In this document: positions 24,314 through 31,846 of the stretch, piece after piece | Numbering within the stretch: position 1 is the first letter of the stretch | How the letters are laid out: every line of letters starts with the position of its first letter | DNA from: Amycolatopsis sp. CA-128772 | GTDB taxonomy: Bacteria > Actinomycetota > Actinomycetes > Mycobacteriales > Pseudonocardiaceae | Length of the DNA: 64,000 nt | NCBI RefSeq assembly: GCF_002904295.1 | Contig: NZ_PPHG01000080.1 | Location: 124,001-188,000, forward strand | Direction of reading: 5' to 3' | Notes under the pieces: generated by a model | Seen by the model: only the letters and a program-made list of their open reading frames with translations | What the model was told of the DNA's origin: nothing | Databases searched by the model: none | Program-made: the position numbers and the translations under genes

Positions 24314-24880
24314 TCAGCGCACGACGTCGTAGATCAGCTTCTGGATCCCGTTGCCGTAGGCCTCGCTCGCGACGAGCTTCAGGTTCTGCTTGTCCTTGTC
24401 GGTGTCGCTGAACAGCCGCTTGCCGGCGCCGAGCAGGACCGGGAAGACCAGCAGGTGGTAGCGGTCGATCAGCCCGGCGTCGGCCAGGCCGCGGTTCAGG
24501 GTGGCGCTGCCGGCGATGATGATCGGGCCGCCCTCGGTCGCCTTCAGGGCCGCGACCTCGTCCAGCGAACGCAGGATCGTCGTCTCGCCCCAGTTGTCCA
24601 CCAGGTCCGTCTCGGCGAGGGTGGCCGACACGACGTACTTCGGCATCGCGTTGTACCCGGCGAACTCCACGGTCATGCCCGGCCAGACCGGCGCGTAGCT
24701 GACCCGGCCCATCATCAGCGCGGTGGCTTCCTCCTGCTCGCTGCCCTTGATCGCGTAGGCGGCCGGGTCGAACTCGATGTCCTTGAACGTCCAGCCCGAG
24801 TTGCGGTAGCCCGGCTCGCCGCCGGGGGCTTCGACGACGCCGTCGAGCGAAACGAACGAGCTGGAGATCAGGGTGCGCAT
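24314..24880 (-). CDS. Dihydrofolate reductase-family (RibD C-terminal fold) oxidoreductase
   Basis: 188 residues. The start MRTLISSSFVSLDGVVEAPG and the NADPH-binding GPIIIAGSATLNRGLADAGL plus LLVFPVLLGAGKRLF are characteristic of the YyaP/RibD_C group of DHFR-fold proteins. These are common in actinomycetes and usually of unknown substrate; true folate reduction is unlikely because they occur beside a separate folA in most genomes. The ATG at 24880 has a GGAGCAACCCC-type site. Monocistronic. Confidence 0.85.
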   Translation of the reverse strand: MRTLISSSFVSLDGVVEAPGGEPGYRNSGWTFKDIEFDPAAYAIKGSEQEEATALMMGRVSYAPVWPGMTVEFAGYNAMPKYVVSATLAETDLVDNWGETTILRSLDEVAALKATEGGPIIIAGSATLNRGLADAGLIDRYHLLVFPVLLGAGKRLFSDTDKDKQNLKLVASEAYGNGIQKLIYDVVR

Positions 24881-25039
24881 GGGGTTGCTCCTCGGTGGTC
24901 GATCTTGTTCCTGCAAGTCTGTCGAACGGGGAACGCCGGATTCGACAGCCCTTTCGAGGAAAATCTCCGACACGTCGACGGGCGGGAACTGGGACTTGTC
25001 CACCGCGGCCGAGGCTCGTACAGTCACACGCACACCGCT

Positions 25040-25055
25040 AAAGGTCTGGACCTTT
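25040..25055. promoter_or_regulatory. DasR-like (dre) palindrome
   Basis: Perfect palindrome AAAGGTC-TG-GACCTTT, 41 bases upstream of the secreted protein start. The core GGTCTGGACC is close to the dre consensus (TGGTCTAGACCA type) bound by the GntR regulator DasR, which represses chitin and amino-sugar genes in Streptomyces and relatives. The rest of the 24881-25096 gap shows no gene. Confidence 0.55.
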
Positions 25056-25096
25056 GGCCGGGACACCGCCGCCTCGAGTGACACAGGAGGTTGACG

Positions 25097-25699
25097 GTGC
25101 GCAGACTTCACGGTGCGGGCGTGTTCGCCGCGGTCGCGGCGGGGCTCGCGATCTTCGCCCCGGCGGCGGACGCCCAGGTCGGAACCGGTCCGTGGACCGC
25201 GGACTCGCCGGGCTACTCGGAGCAGGAACGCGGCTGCGGCCAGGTCTCCGGCCTGACGTTCCAGCTCACCTGTTCCACCGGCGGTGGTGACCAGCGCGCG
25301 GAACGCCGCTACACCACCTACACCGGCGGCACCCACCAGTTCGAGGGCTCGTTCAAGATCACCAGCATGACCGGCACCCGGATCAGCCTCAAGCAGACCT
25401 TCCGGGACGGCTCGAACGCCGGGCCGTACTTCCTGCTGGCCGTCGAGAAGGGCGGCCGGATGTACGCCGTGGAAGGCGGGGCGACGCTGGGCAGCGGCGC
25501 GACCGTCGGCACGTCGGTGCGGGTCAACACGATCAACCAGGTCGGCAGCTCGCACAAGGTGTACCTCAACGGCTCGCTCAAGCAGACGATCTCGAGCCCG
25601 GGTGGCAGCTACTACGACAAGTTCGGCTCCTACCGCACGTCGAGCGGCGCGGGCCCGATCACCGTGCAGTGGAGCGGCATCAGGTTCTGGCACCGGTGA
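25097..25699 (+). CDS. Secreted beta-sandwich protein, possible polysaccharide lyase or binding protein
   Basis: 200 residues from GTG 25097, six bases after ACAGGAGG. A Sec signal peptide ends near AAADAQ. The mature domain is a single concanavalin-like beta sandwich with two Cys near its start; THQFEGSFKITSMTGTRISL and SLKQTISSPGGSYYDKFGSY resemble fungal and actinomycete glucuronan/alginate lyase-type or jelly-roll polysaccharide-binding folds. Catalytic residues are not certain. A DasR-like palindrome upstream suggests induction by chitin-derived amino sugars, so a chitin- or cell-wall-related role is possible. Confidence 0.75.
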   Translation: MRRLHGAGVFAAVAAGLAIFAPAADAQVGTGPWTADSPGYSEQERGCGQVSGLTFQLTCSTGGGDQRAERRYTTYTGGTHQFEGSFKITSMTGTRISLKQTFRDGSNAGPYFLLAVEKGGRMYAVEGGATLGSGATVGTSVRVNTINQVGSSHKVYLNGSLKQTISSPGGSYYDKFGSYRTSSGAGPITVQWSGIRFWHR

Positions 25700-25721
25700 C
25701 GGCCGCGGCGGCGGCCCCGGG

Positions 25722-26657
25722 TCACGCCGGGGGCGCCGCCCAGGCGTCCGGGTCGTCCCAGGCGGTCAGCCGCCGCGTGCTGGTGAAGTGGCGGTGCGCG
25801 CCGGTCAGCGGGTCGTCGAAGTCGAGGACCTTGGCCAGCAGCTGCAGGGGCTTCGTGAAGTCACCGAGGGGCTTCTCGCGCAGCTGCGGGTAGAAGTCGT
25901 CGCCGAGGATCGGGACGCCGAGGCCGCTCAGGTGCACGCGCAGCTGGTGGGTCCGGCCGGTCGAGGGCACCAGCCGGTACCGGCCCCGGCCGGCGCGGTG
26001 TTCGAGCAGGTCGACGTACGTTTCGGCGTTCGGCTCGCCCGGCACCTCCTGCGCGGCCAGCACCCCGCGGTCCTTGACGATCCGGCTCCGGACGGTCCTC
26101 GGCAGCGTCAGCGACGGGTCGTACGGCGCGATCGCCTCGTACTCCTTGTGTACCCGGCGGTCGCGGAACAGCGTCTGGTACTTCCCGCGCAGCCCGGGCG
26201 TGATCACGAACATCACCAGGCCCGCGGTGACGCGGTCGAGGCGGTGCGCGGGGGACAGCTGCGGCAGGTCGAGCTCCCGGCGCAGCCGCACGAGGGCGGT
26301 CTCGAGGACGTGCTGCCCGCGGGGGATGGTGGCCAGGAAGTGCGGCTTGTCGACGACCAGCAGGTGCTCGTCGCGGTGGACGACGTCGATCGCGAACGGC
26401 ACCGGCACCTCGTCCGGCAGGTCGCGGTGGAACCAGATGAACGAGCCGGGCGCGTAGGGCGTGTCGACACCGAGCGGGCCGTCCGTGCCGTGGATGCGTT
26501 CTTCCCGCAGCATCTCCTCGATGCGGCCCGGCGCCACGCGCGGCAGCCGGTCCACGAGGTGCGCCAGCAGCGTCGGCCACTCGCCGTCGGGCAGTTTGAG
26601 CCGGGCGGGGTCCAGCCCGTGGCGGGGCGGGATCGGCGGGCGGAGCTTGCGTCTCAT
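25722..26657 (-). CDS. RluA-family RNA pseudouridine synthase
   Basis: 311 residues from ATG 26657. The catalytic motif HRLDRVTAGL puts the active Asp at 141; it is followed by RRVHKEYEAI and PSTGRTHQLRVHL, both conserved in RluA/RluD proteins that convert uridine to pseudouridine in rRNA or tRNA. An N-terminal basic segment (about 1-30) is present, while no clear S4 domain is seen. Which RNA is modified cannot be told. A DUF5313 gene lies 31 bases upstream on the same strand. Confidence 0.9.
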   Translation of the reverse strand: MRRKLRPPIPPRHGLDPARLKLPDGEWPTLLAHLVDRLPRVAPGRIEEMLREERIHGTDGPLGVDTPYAPGSFIWFHRDLPDEVPVPFAIDVVHRDEHLLVVDKPHFLATIPRGQHVLETALVRLRRELDLPQLSPAHRLDRVTAGLVMFVITPGLRGKYQTLFRDRRVHKEYEAIAPYDPSLTLPRTVRSRIVKDRGVLAAQEVPGEPNAETYVDLLEHRAGRGRYRLVPSTGRTHQLRVHLSGLGVPILGDDFYPQLREKPLGDFTKPLQLLAKVLDFDDPLTGAHRHFTSTRRLTAWDDPDAWAAPPA

Positions 26658-26688
26658 CGTCCCCCGACTGTAGCCAACCCGCCGGCGG

Positions 26689-27081
26689 CTACCCCTCCGA
26701 CGGCGTCCGGTAGCGCGCGAGGTACCGGGCGGTCGCCTCGGCGTTCTTCGCCTCGGCGGCCTCGCCCCGGATGCGGCGGCCGGTGTCGTGCGGGAAGCCC
26801 TGCCGGCCGAGCCGGTGCTCGACGCTCTCCTCCATGTACGCGCACGAGTAGAAGTACGCGACGAGGGCGGCCATGAGGACCAGGGAAAGCCGCAGCCAGA
26901 TCGAGCCGGGCAGCAGCAGCCAGACGGCGCACAGCGGCACGATGCCGACCGAGCGCTGCAGCACGTACCGGGCACGCCAGTGCTTCGACGTCGCATCGTG
27001 CAACGCCCACGCGTCGAAGCGGGCCGGCAGCTTGACCCCGACCGCGTAGCCGATCCAGCGAAGCACACCAGGTCGTTCCAT
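26689..27081 (-). CDS. DUF5313-type small membrane protein
   Basis: 130 residues with two membrane helices in the middle (about 45-60 and 62-82; LQRSVGIVPLCAVWLLLPGS then LRLSLVLMAALVAYFYSCAY). The N-terminal MERPGVLRWIGYAVGVKLPA matches DUF5313 proteins of actinobacteria. Function is unknown. It is divergent from the MarR gene, and the palindrome between them could control both. It may be co-transcribed with the pseudouridine synthase. Confidence 0.75.
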   Translation of the reverse strand: MERPGVLRWIGYAVGVKLPARFDAWALHDATSKHWRARYVLQRSVGIVPLCAVWLLLPGSIWLRLSLVLMAALVAYFYSCAYMEESVEHRLGRQGFPHDTGRRIRGEAAEAKNAEATARYLARYRTPSEG

Positions 27082-27103
27082 GAGGTCTACAGTACCCTAA
27101 TAG

Positions 27104-27115
27104 TTAGTGCACTAA
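27104..27115. promoter_or_regulatory. MarR/OhrR operator
   Basis: Perfect 12-bp palindrome TTAGTGCACTAA in AT-rich DNA between the divergent DUF5313 and MarR genes. It is similar in shape and AT-content to OhrR/MarR operators. Confidence 0.6.
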
Positions 27116-27144
27116 TTGTTCGATGGGCCACGTGAGGACCGCGC

Positions 27145-27582
27145 ATGATCGACCTGGGTGAAGACCCCCTGAAGCTGGACCGGCAAGTGTGCTTCGCGCT
27201 GTCGGTGGCTTCGCGCAGCGTGATTGCGATCTACCGGCCGCTGCTGGAGCCGTACGGCCTCACCCACCCGCAGTACCTGGTGATGCTGGCGCTGTGGGAG
27301 CAGTCACCGCGGTCGGTGAAGGAGCTCGGCGCGGCCCTGCGCCACGAGCCGGCGACGCTGTCGCCGCTGCTCAAGCGCCTGGAAGCGCTGGGGTACCTCA
27401 CGCGCAGCCGCAGCCGCTCGGACGAGCGCCGGCTGACGGTGGAGCTGACCGGTACCGGCCGGGCGCTGCGGGCCGAGGCGGAGAAGATCCCGTACAAGGT
27501 GGTCGAGACGCTCGGCATGGAGGTGGCCGAGCTGGAAGCCCTGCACGGCGTGCTGAGCCGCGTCATCGCCGCGACGGCCTGA
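27145..27582 (+). CDS. MarR-family regulator, OhrR-like
   Basis: 145 residues with a winged HTH (SVKELGAALRHEPATLSPLL near 54-73; wing SRSRSDERRLTVELTG). Cys16 in RQVCFALSVASR occupies the position of the peroxide-sensing Cys of OhrR proteins, so organic hydroperoxides are the likely signal, with oxidation releasing DNA. No Ohr peroxidase gene is adjacent, which is unusual for OhrR; the divergent DUF5313 gene is the nearest candidate target. Confidence 0.85.
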   Translation: MIDLGEDPLKLDRQVCFALSVASRSVIAIYRPLLEPYGLTHPQYLVMLALWEQSPRSVKELGAALRHEPATLSPLLKRLEALGYLTRSRSRSDERRLTVELTGTGRALRAEAEKIPYKVVETLGMEVAELEALHGVLSRVIAATA

Positions 27583-27588
27583 GGAATG

Positions 27589-27606
27589 CCCCGCCGCCGG
27601 GCGGGG
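27589..27606 (+). terminator. Hairpin after MarR gene
   Basis: 7-bp stem CCCCGCC/GGCGGGG with a 4-base loop, 7 bases past the stop codon and 12 bases before the next start. It may attenuate rather than stop transcription. Confidence 0.4.
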
Positions 27607-27617
27607 TTGGACCCGGT

Positions 27618-28499
27618 GTGCTGAAGATCAGGCTGGGTGTCGCCCCCGCGGCCGGCACCGGTCCGGCGGAGTTCGCCGGGCTGGCGCAGCGGCTGGAAGA
27701 AGCCGGCGTCGACTCGCTGTGGCTGTCCGAGCTGGTCTACTCGCCCGAAGTCGACCCGATGATCGGGATGGCGCACGCGCTCGCGCGGACGTCGAAGCTC
27801 AAGGTCGGCACCGGCGTGGCGATCCTGCCGGGCCGCCATCCCGTCCTGGTCGCGAAACAGCTGCGCACGCTGGCCGGCCTCGCGCCCAAGCGAGTGCTGC
27901 CGGTGTTCGGCCTCCGCCCGGCCCGCGCCGCGGAGAACGCCCTGTTCCCGGTGCCGCCGGGCCGCCGCGCGGCGGTGTTCGACGAATCGCTGGTGCTGCT
28001 GCGACGGCTGCTGGAGGAGGACGAAGTGTCCTTCCACGGCGAGTTCTTCGACGTCGACGGCGCCCGTCTCGGTCCGCGCCCGGCGAAGCGCCTCGACGTC
28101 TGGCTGGGCGGGTCGGCCCCGGCGGCCCTGCGCCGCACGGGCCGGCTCGCGGACGGCTGGCTGGGCAGCTTCCACACGCCCGCCCAGGCGCGGGCCGCCC
28201 GCCTCGCCATCCAGGAGGCCGCCGCGGAGGCGGGCCGCGAGATCGAAGAAGACCACTTCGGGCTCAGCCTGGCGGTGGCCGACCACGGCGTGCCGCCCGA
28301 GCTCGCGGCGGTGGCGGCCCGCCGGAGTCCCGGCGTCCCGCTGCCGGACCTGGTCGCGACGAGCTGGCCGGAGGCCCGGCGCCTGGTGGAGCAGCACATC
28401 GAGGCCGGGCTGTCGAAATTCGTCATCCGCCCCGCGCACGGCGATTTCCCGGATTTCCTGGAGAAGTTCCAGGCGGAGCTGGTGCCGCTGCAGAACTAG
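27618..28499 (+). CDS. Luciferase-like F420-type oxidoreductase
   Basis: 293 residues from GTG 27618. It shows the LLM TIM-barrel pattern: KIRLGVAPAAGTGPAEFAGL, DSLWLSELVYSPEVDPMIGM, KVGTGVAILPGRHPVLVAK and later WLGGSAPAALRRTGRLADGW. Such enzymes reduce or oxidise substrates with coenzyme F420 or FMN; the family resembles the TIGR03854 group of actinobacterial F420 proteins. Substrate unknown. It follows the MarR gene by 35 bases and its stop overlaps the convergent cyclase-fold gene by 4 bases. Confidence 0.85.
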   Translation: MLKIRLGVAPAAGTGPAEFAGLAQRLEEAGVDSLWLSELVYSPEVDPMIGMAHALARTSKLKVGTGVAILPGRHPVLVAKQLRTLAGLAPKRVLPVFGLRPARAAENALFPVPPGRRAAVFDESLVLLRRLLEEDEVSFHGEFFDVDGARLGPRPAKRLDVWLGGSAPAALRRTGRLADGWLGSFHTPAQARAARLAIQEAAAEAGREIEEDHFGLSLAVADHGVPPELAAVAARRSPGVPLPDLVATSWPEARRLVEQHIEAGLSKFVIRPAHGDFPDFLEKFQAELVPLQN

Positions 28500-29284
28500 C
28501 CGTGGTTGAGGTTGCCGTGCAGCCGGCCGACCTGGATGGCGGTCCCGCCGTGCATGCCGTTGATGACGTTGGAGGTGCTTTCCGGCGCCGGCCCCGGATC
28601 GATGGCCGCCTTGGCCGCGGCCAGCTCTTCGGCGTAGTCACCGGCCCCGTACCGCAGCAGGTCCCCGCTCGGGTTCGGGACGTAGAGGTAGACGGTCCCG
28701 CGGTACTCCTTGACCGAGACGTCCGCCGGTACGACCTTCGTCGCGGGCAAGGTGGCGTATTCGCTGGCCAGCACGTCTTCGAAGACCCGCTGCGAGAGCG
28801 CGACGGCGAGGAAGGTCTGATCGGGATCCGACCGCTCCAGCAGGGCCCGCACGGGGCCGGCATCGAGCAGCCGGTGGGTGGTGATGACCGCACTCCCGAC
28901 GGCGGCGGCGGCCGAGGTCGTCCCGTCAGCGGGTTCGAGCACGGGCCCGACGTTCAGGCTGGCCCGCATCCGCAACCGCACGGACCGCGCACCCGGCCGA
29001 AGCCGCGCATCCCGCTCGGCGAGGACGACTTGAAGCTCATCGAAGAACCGGCTCACGACGGCGGGCAGGAACCGCGGATCGAAGCCGAGACCGTAGCCGT
29101 CACCGGTCCCGTGCGGGAACAGGGGCGTGTCCCACACTTCACTCAGCCCGGCGCGTTCGAAAGCCAGAGCCAGCACATCGGGGATGGCCTCGGAGACGAC
29201 GGCTTGGGCGGTATCGGAATTGCTGCCGAACCCCTTGGTGTCGACCACCAGCAGAGCCCGGTACGGCGGAAGTTCGGCGAGCAC
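28496..29284 (-). CDS. Nucleotide-cyclase-fold protein with C-terminal amyloid-type motif
   Basis: 262 residues. Residues 8-205 resemble a class III nucleotide cyclase: YRALLVVDTKGFGSNS (Asp15 at metal site 1), HGTGDGYGLGF (Asp62 in the GDG loop), RMRASLNVGPV, then VITTHRLLD with Arg138, and KEYRGTVYLYV at the end of the fold. Activity is not certain because the usual Asn before Arg is Thr. After a Pro/Ser linker the last 22 residues carry an RHIM-like motif with core AIQVG (249-253) and regularly spaced Gly. The divergent NB-ARC protein has the same motif at its N-terminus. I infer the NB-ARC protein recruits and activates this protein through amyloid-like templating. Confidence 0.72.
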   Translation of the reverse strand: MLAELPPYRALLVVDTKGFGSNSDTAQAVVSEAIPDVLALAFERAGLSEVWDTPLFPHGTGDGYGLGFDPRFLPAVVSRFFDELQVVLAERDARLRPGARSVRLRMRASLNVGPVLEPADGTTSAAAAVGSAVITTHRLLDAGPVRALLERSDPDQTFLAVALSQRVFEDVLASEYATLPATKVVPADVSVKEYRGTVYLYVPNPSGDLLRYGAGDYAEELAAAKAAIDPGPAPESTSNVINGMHGGTAIQVGRLHGNLNHG

Positions 29285-29425
29285 GGTGAGCCCTTCCTGA
29301 TCGCGGCCGCAGCCATCCGATTCTGACGGACGGGCGTACTTTCGGGGTAATTCCGCCGGGTTTCGGTGCGTCGGCGAGCGGACGCCGGGTAGACAGGGAA
29401 GTTCCGGACCGGCGGGAGTGCTCGG

Positions 29426-31693
29426 ATGACGTCTCGGAGCGGGGCCACCTCACCACCCGGAGTCCGCAATTCGCTCGGGGGCGACGCGGCCGGCGTGGTG
29501 GTGCAGGCCGGAACGATCACCGGTGACGTGTGGATCGCCGGCCCGCGGCCACCGGAGCCGGCTCCGGTACCCCACCAGCTGCCGGCCGCGCCGTCGCACT
29601 TCACCAGCCGGGACGACGAGCTCGCGGCCTTGGACGACGTGGCCGGGGAAGACACCGGTGGACGGCCCGCGCTCGCCGTGCTCGTCGGGCCGGGCGGCGT
29701 CGGCAAGACCGCGCTCGCCGTCACCTGGGGTGGCCGGCGTGCGGCCGGCTACCCCGACGGTCAGCTCTACGCCGACCTGCGGGGGTTCTCGCCGGGGACC
29801 GCGGTGCTGCCGGAGGAGGCGCTCGGCGCGTTCCTGCGTGCGCTGGGCGTGGCGCCCGAGCGCGTCCCGCCCGACCTGGCCGAGCAGGCGGCCCTGTTCC
29901 GGACGATGACCGCGGGCAAGCGGTTGCTGGTCGTGCTGGACAACGCGTTCTCGGCGGCCCAGGTCCGCCCCTTGGTGCCCGCGTCCGCCGGCTGCCTGGT
30001 GGTCGTGACCAGCCGCCTGCGGCTGGACGGGCTCGGCTCCGAAGGCGCGCGGTTCCTGGACGTGGCGCCCCTTTCGCAGCCGAACGCCGTCGAGCTGGTG
30101 GTGCGGGCCGTGGGCCGGTCGAGGGTCGCCGGCGAGCTGGCCGAGGTGGCGGAGCTGGCGGCGCTGTGCGGACGGCTGCCGATCGCGCTGCGCGTGGCGT
30201 CGGCCCGGCTGGCGTCCCGGCCGCGGTGGCCGGTCGCGCGGGTGGTCGCCGAACTCGGCGACGAACGATCCCGGCTGAGCAGGCTGGCATCGGAAGGCGA
30301 CGCCCCGGTGTCGGCGATGTTCGACTGGTCGTACCGGGCCCTGCCGCCGACGGCCGCCACGCTGTACCGGCTGCTGAGCGAGTTCCCGGGTGCGACGTTC
30401 GGCGTCGACGTGGCGGTGGCGGCGGCCGGCCTGGCCGAGCCCGCGACGGCCGACGGCCTGCAAGTCCTCGTGGACGCGAGCCTCCTGGAGGAGGTCGATG
30501 AGCTCCGGTTCCGGTTCCACGACCTCGTCCGCCTGCACGCCCACGCGCAGGGTGACGACGGCCGCGCCGAGGTGCTCCCGCGGGTGGCGACCTGGTTCCT
30601 GCACGAGATGACGCGGGCGAACATGGTCGTCATCCCGCTGCGCTGGCGGATCAGCCCGGTGTGCGAGCAGTACCGCACCGCACCGCCCGCGTTCGGCTCG
30701 GGACGGGAAGCGCTCGACTGGCTCGACGGGCAGCTGCCGAACGTGCTGGCGGTGCTCGAGGAAGCCGGTGAACACGGGCACGACCGGCTGGCGTGGCAGC
30801 TGTGCGAGGCCCTGTGGGAGCTGTTCCTGCACCGCAAGCACTTCCCCCGGTGGTTGCGCTCGCACGAGATCGGCATCGCGGCGGCGCAGCGCTGCCAGGA
30901 TCCGGTCGCGGAGTCGCGCCTGCGCTGCCAGCTCGGCCGCGCGTACCTCGACCTGGGCCGGTTCGAGGCCGCGGAGCGCGAATGCGGCCGCGCGCTGGAG
31001 CTGGCGCGCGCGGCCGGGAGCCGGCACAACGAATCGGTGGCCCTGGACCAGCTGGGAACGGCGGCGCAGGGCCGCGGTGACGTCCCGGCGGCGGTCTCGT
31101 TCTTCACCGGCAGCATGGCGATCGAGGCGGAACTCGGCATCGAACGCGGCGTCGCGCAACGCCACCGCCGGATCGGCGACCTCCTGGCGACGGTCGATCG
31201 CGACGGCGAAGCGGCCGAACACCTCGAACGGGCGCGCCGGATGTTCGCCGGCCTGGGTGACGAGAAGGACGAGGCCAAGGTCCTGGTCGGCCTGGCCCGC
31301 CTGGACGCCCGCGGCGGCGACGTCGCCTCGGCGAAGCGTCGCCTGGAGCGGGCGCACGCGGTGCTGGCGGAGTCGGGGTCAGTGTTCTACCAGGCGGACG
31401 TCCTCGTCGGTTTCGCCGACGTGGCGGAGTGCGAGAACGACCCGAGGGCGGTCCGCACCCACCTCGTCGAGGCATTGCAGTTGTACGAGCAGGTCGGTGG
31501 GCCGCAGGTCGAGCGGGTCCGCGCCCGCCTGCGGCGTCACGACGTCGAGTTCGCCGAGCCGCCGGCCCCTGAGAACCCAGAGGTACCCGGCGACGGCGGC
31601 GAGCTCGCCCCGCACTACTCCGAGATCACCGGAGCGGTGCCCGACGACCCACCCCACGGCGGCGACGGAAAGCCCGGGCAGCTCGGCGAATGA
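29426..31693 (+). CDS. NB-ARC/TPR signalling ATPase with N-terminal amyloid-type motif
   Basis: 755 residues. N-terminal motif at 15-36 with core VVVQAG (24-29) and Gly at 19, 23, 29 and 33. Then a STAND NTPase: Walker A GPGGVGKT (88-95), Walker B LLVVLD (167-172), RLPIAL (250-255), winged-helix region to about 390, then TPR repeats from about 450 (LRCQLGRAYLDLGRFEAAER, NESVALDQLGTAAQGRGDVP). This is the plan of bacterial NLR-like proteins, which oligomerise on sensing a trigger. It is not an AfsR-type activator: no SARP DNA-binding domain is present. Divergent, 141 bp, from the cyclase-fold gene bearing the matching motif. The last ~45 residues overlap an opposite-strand gene and look poorly conserved. 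Confidence 0.85.
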   Translation: MTSRSGATSPPGVRNSLGGDAAGVVVQAGTITGDVWIAGPRPPEPAPVPHQLPAAPSHFTSRDDELAALDDVAGEDTGGRPALAVLVGPGGVGKTALAVTWGGRRAAGYPDGQLYADLRGFSPGTAVLPEEALGAFLRALGVAPERVPPDLAEQAALFRTMTAGKRLLVVLDNAFSAAQVRPLVPASAGCLVVVTSRLRLDGLGSEGARFLDVAPLSQPNAVELVVRAVGRSRVAGELAEVAELAALCGRLPIALRVASARLASRPRWPVARVVAELGDERSRLSRLASEGDAPVSAMFDWSYRALPPTAATLYRLLSEFPGATFGVDVAVAAAGLAEPATADGLQVLVDASLLEEVDELRFRFHDLVRLHAHAQGDDGRAEVLPRVATWFLHEMTRANMVVIPLRWRISPVCEQYRTAPPAFGSGREALDWLDGQLPNVLAVLEEAGEHGHDRLAWQLCEALWELFLHRKHFPRWLRSHEIGIAAAQRCQDPVAESRLRCQLGRAYLDLGRFEAAERECGRALELARAAGSRHNESVALDQLGTAAQGRGDVPAAVSFFTGSMAIEAELGIERGVAQRHRRIGDLLATVDRDGEAAEHLERARRMFAGLGDEKDEAKVLVGLARLDARGGDVASAKRRLERAHAVLAESGSVFYQADVLVGFADVAECENDPRAVRTHLVEALQLYEQVGGPQVERVRARLRRHDVEFAEPPAPENPEVPGDGGELAPHYSEITGAVPDDPPHGGDGKPGQLGE

Positions 31694-31846
31694 TGCCGCG
31701 ATCACGGCCCGGGCGTCGGCGAACACGGGGGTCGCGGGGTGGATCAGGACGTCCGCCAGAGCCGGGTGCTGTCCGCGCCCGGCGGTGACGAAGCAGCCCT
31801 TCGCGCCGGAGGCGAGCGCGTAGGTCCAACGCAGGGGGTCGGTCAC
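31379..31846 (-). CDS. Unrecognised small protein overlapping the NB-ARC gene
   Basis: 155 residues from GTG 31846, which overlaps the stop of the glycerophosphotransferase-like gene (GTGA), so it is translationally coupled. The N-terminal part looks genuine: TDPLRWTYALASGAKGCFVT, PVFADARAVIAASFAELPGL, then one possible membrane helix (ELAAVAGYLWVLRG). The final third has shadow-like codons and lies antisense to the TPR region of the NB-ARC gene, giving a 315-bp 3' overlap. The family's true end is probably near 31560. Function unknown. Confidence 0.55.
   Translation of the reverse strand: MTDPLRWTYALASGAKGCFVTAGRGQHPALADVLIHPATPVFADARAVIAASFAELPGLSVAAVGWVVGHRSGDLGVVRGELAAVAGYLWVLRGRRLGELDVVTPQAGADPLDLRPTDLLVQLQCLDEVGADRPRVVLALRHVGETDEDVRLVEH

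Noticed and set aside
28496..29284. Treating the cyclase-fold gene as the missing PycC of the PycTM protein at 18139
   Set aside because: They are 10 kb apart with unrelated operons; Pycsar pairs are normally adjacent.
29426..31693. AfsR/SARP-type regulator for the NB-ARC gene
   Set aside because: There is no N-terminal SARP DNA-binding or BTAD domain; residues 1-60 are a short motif plus linker.
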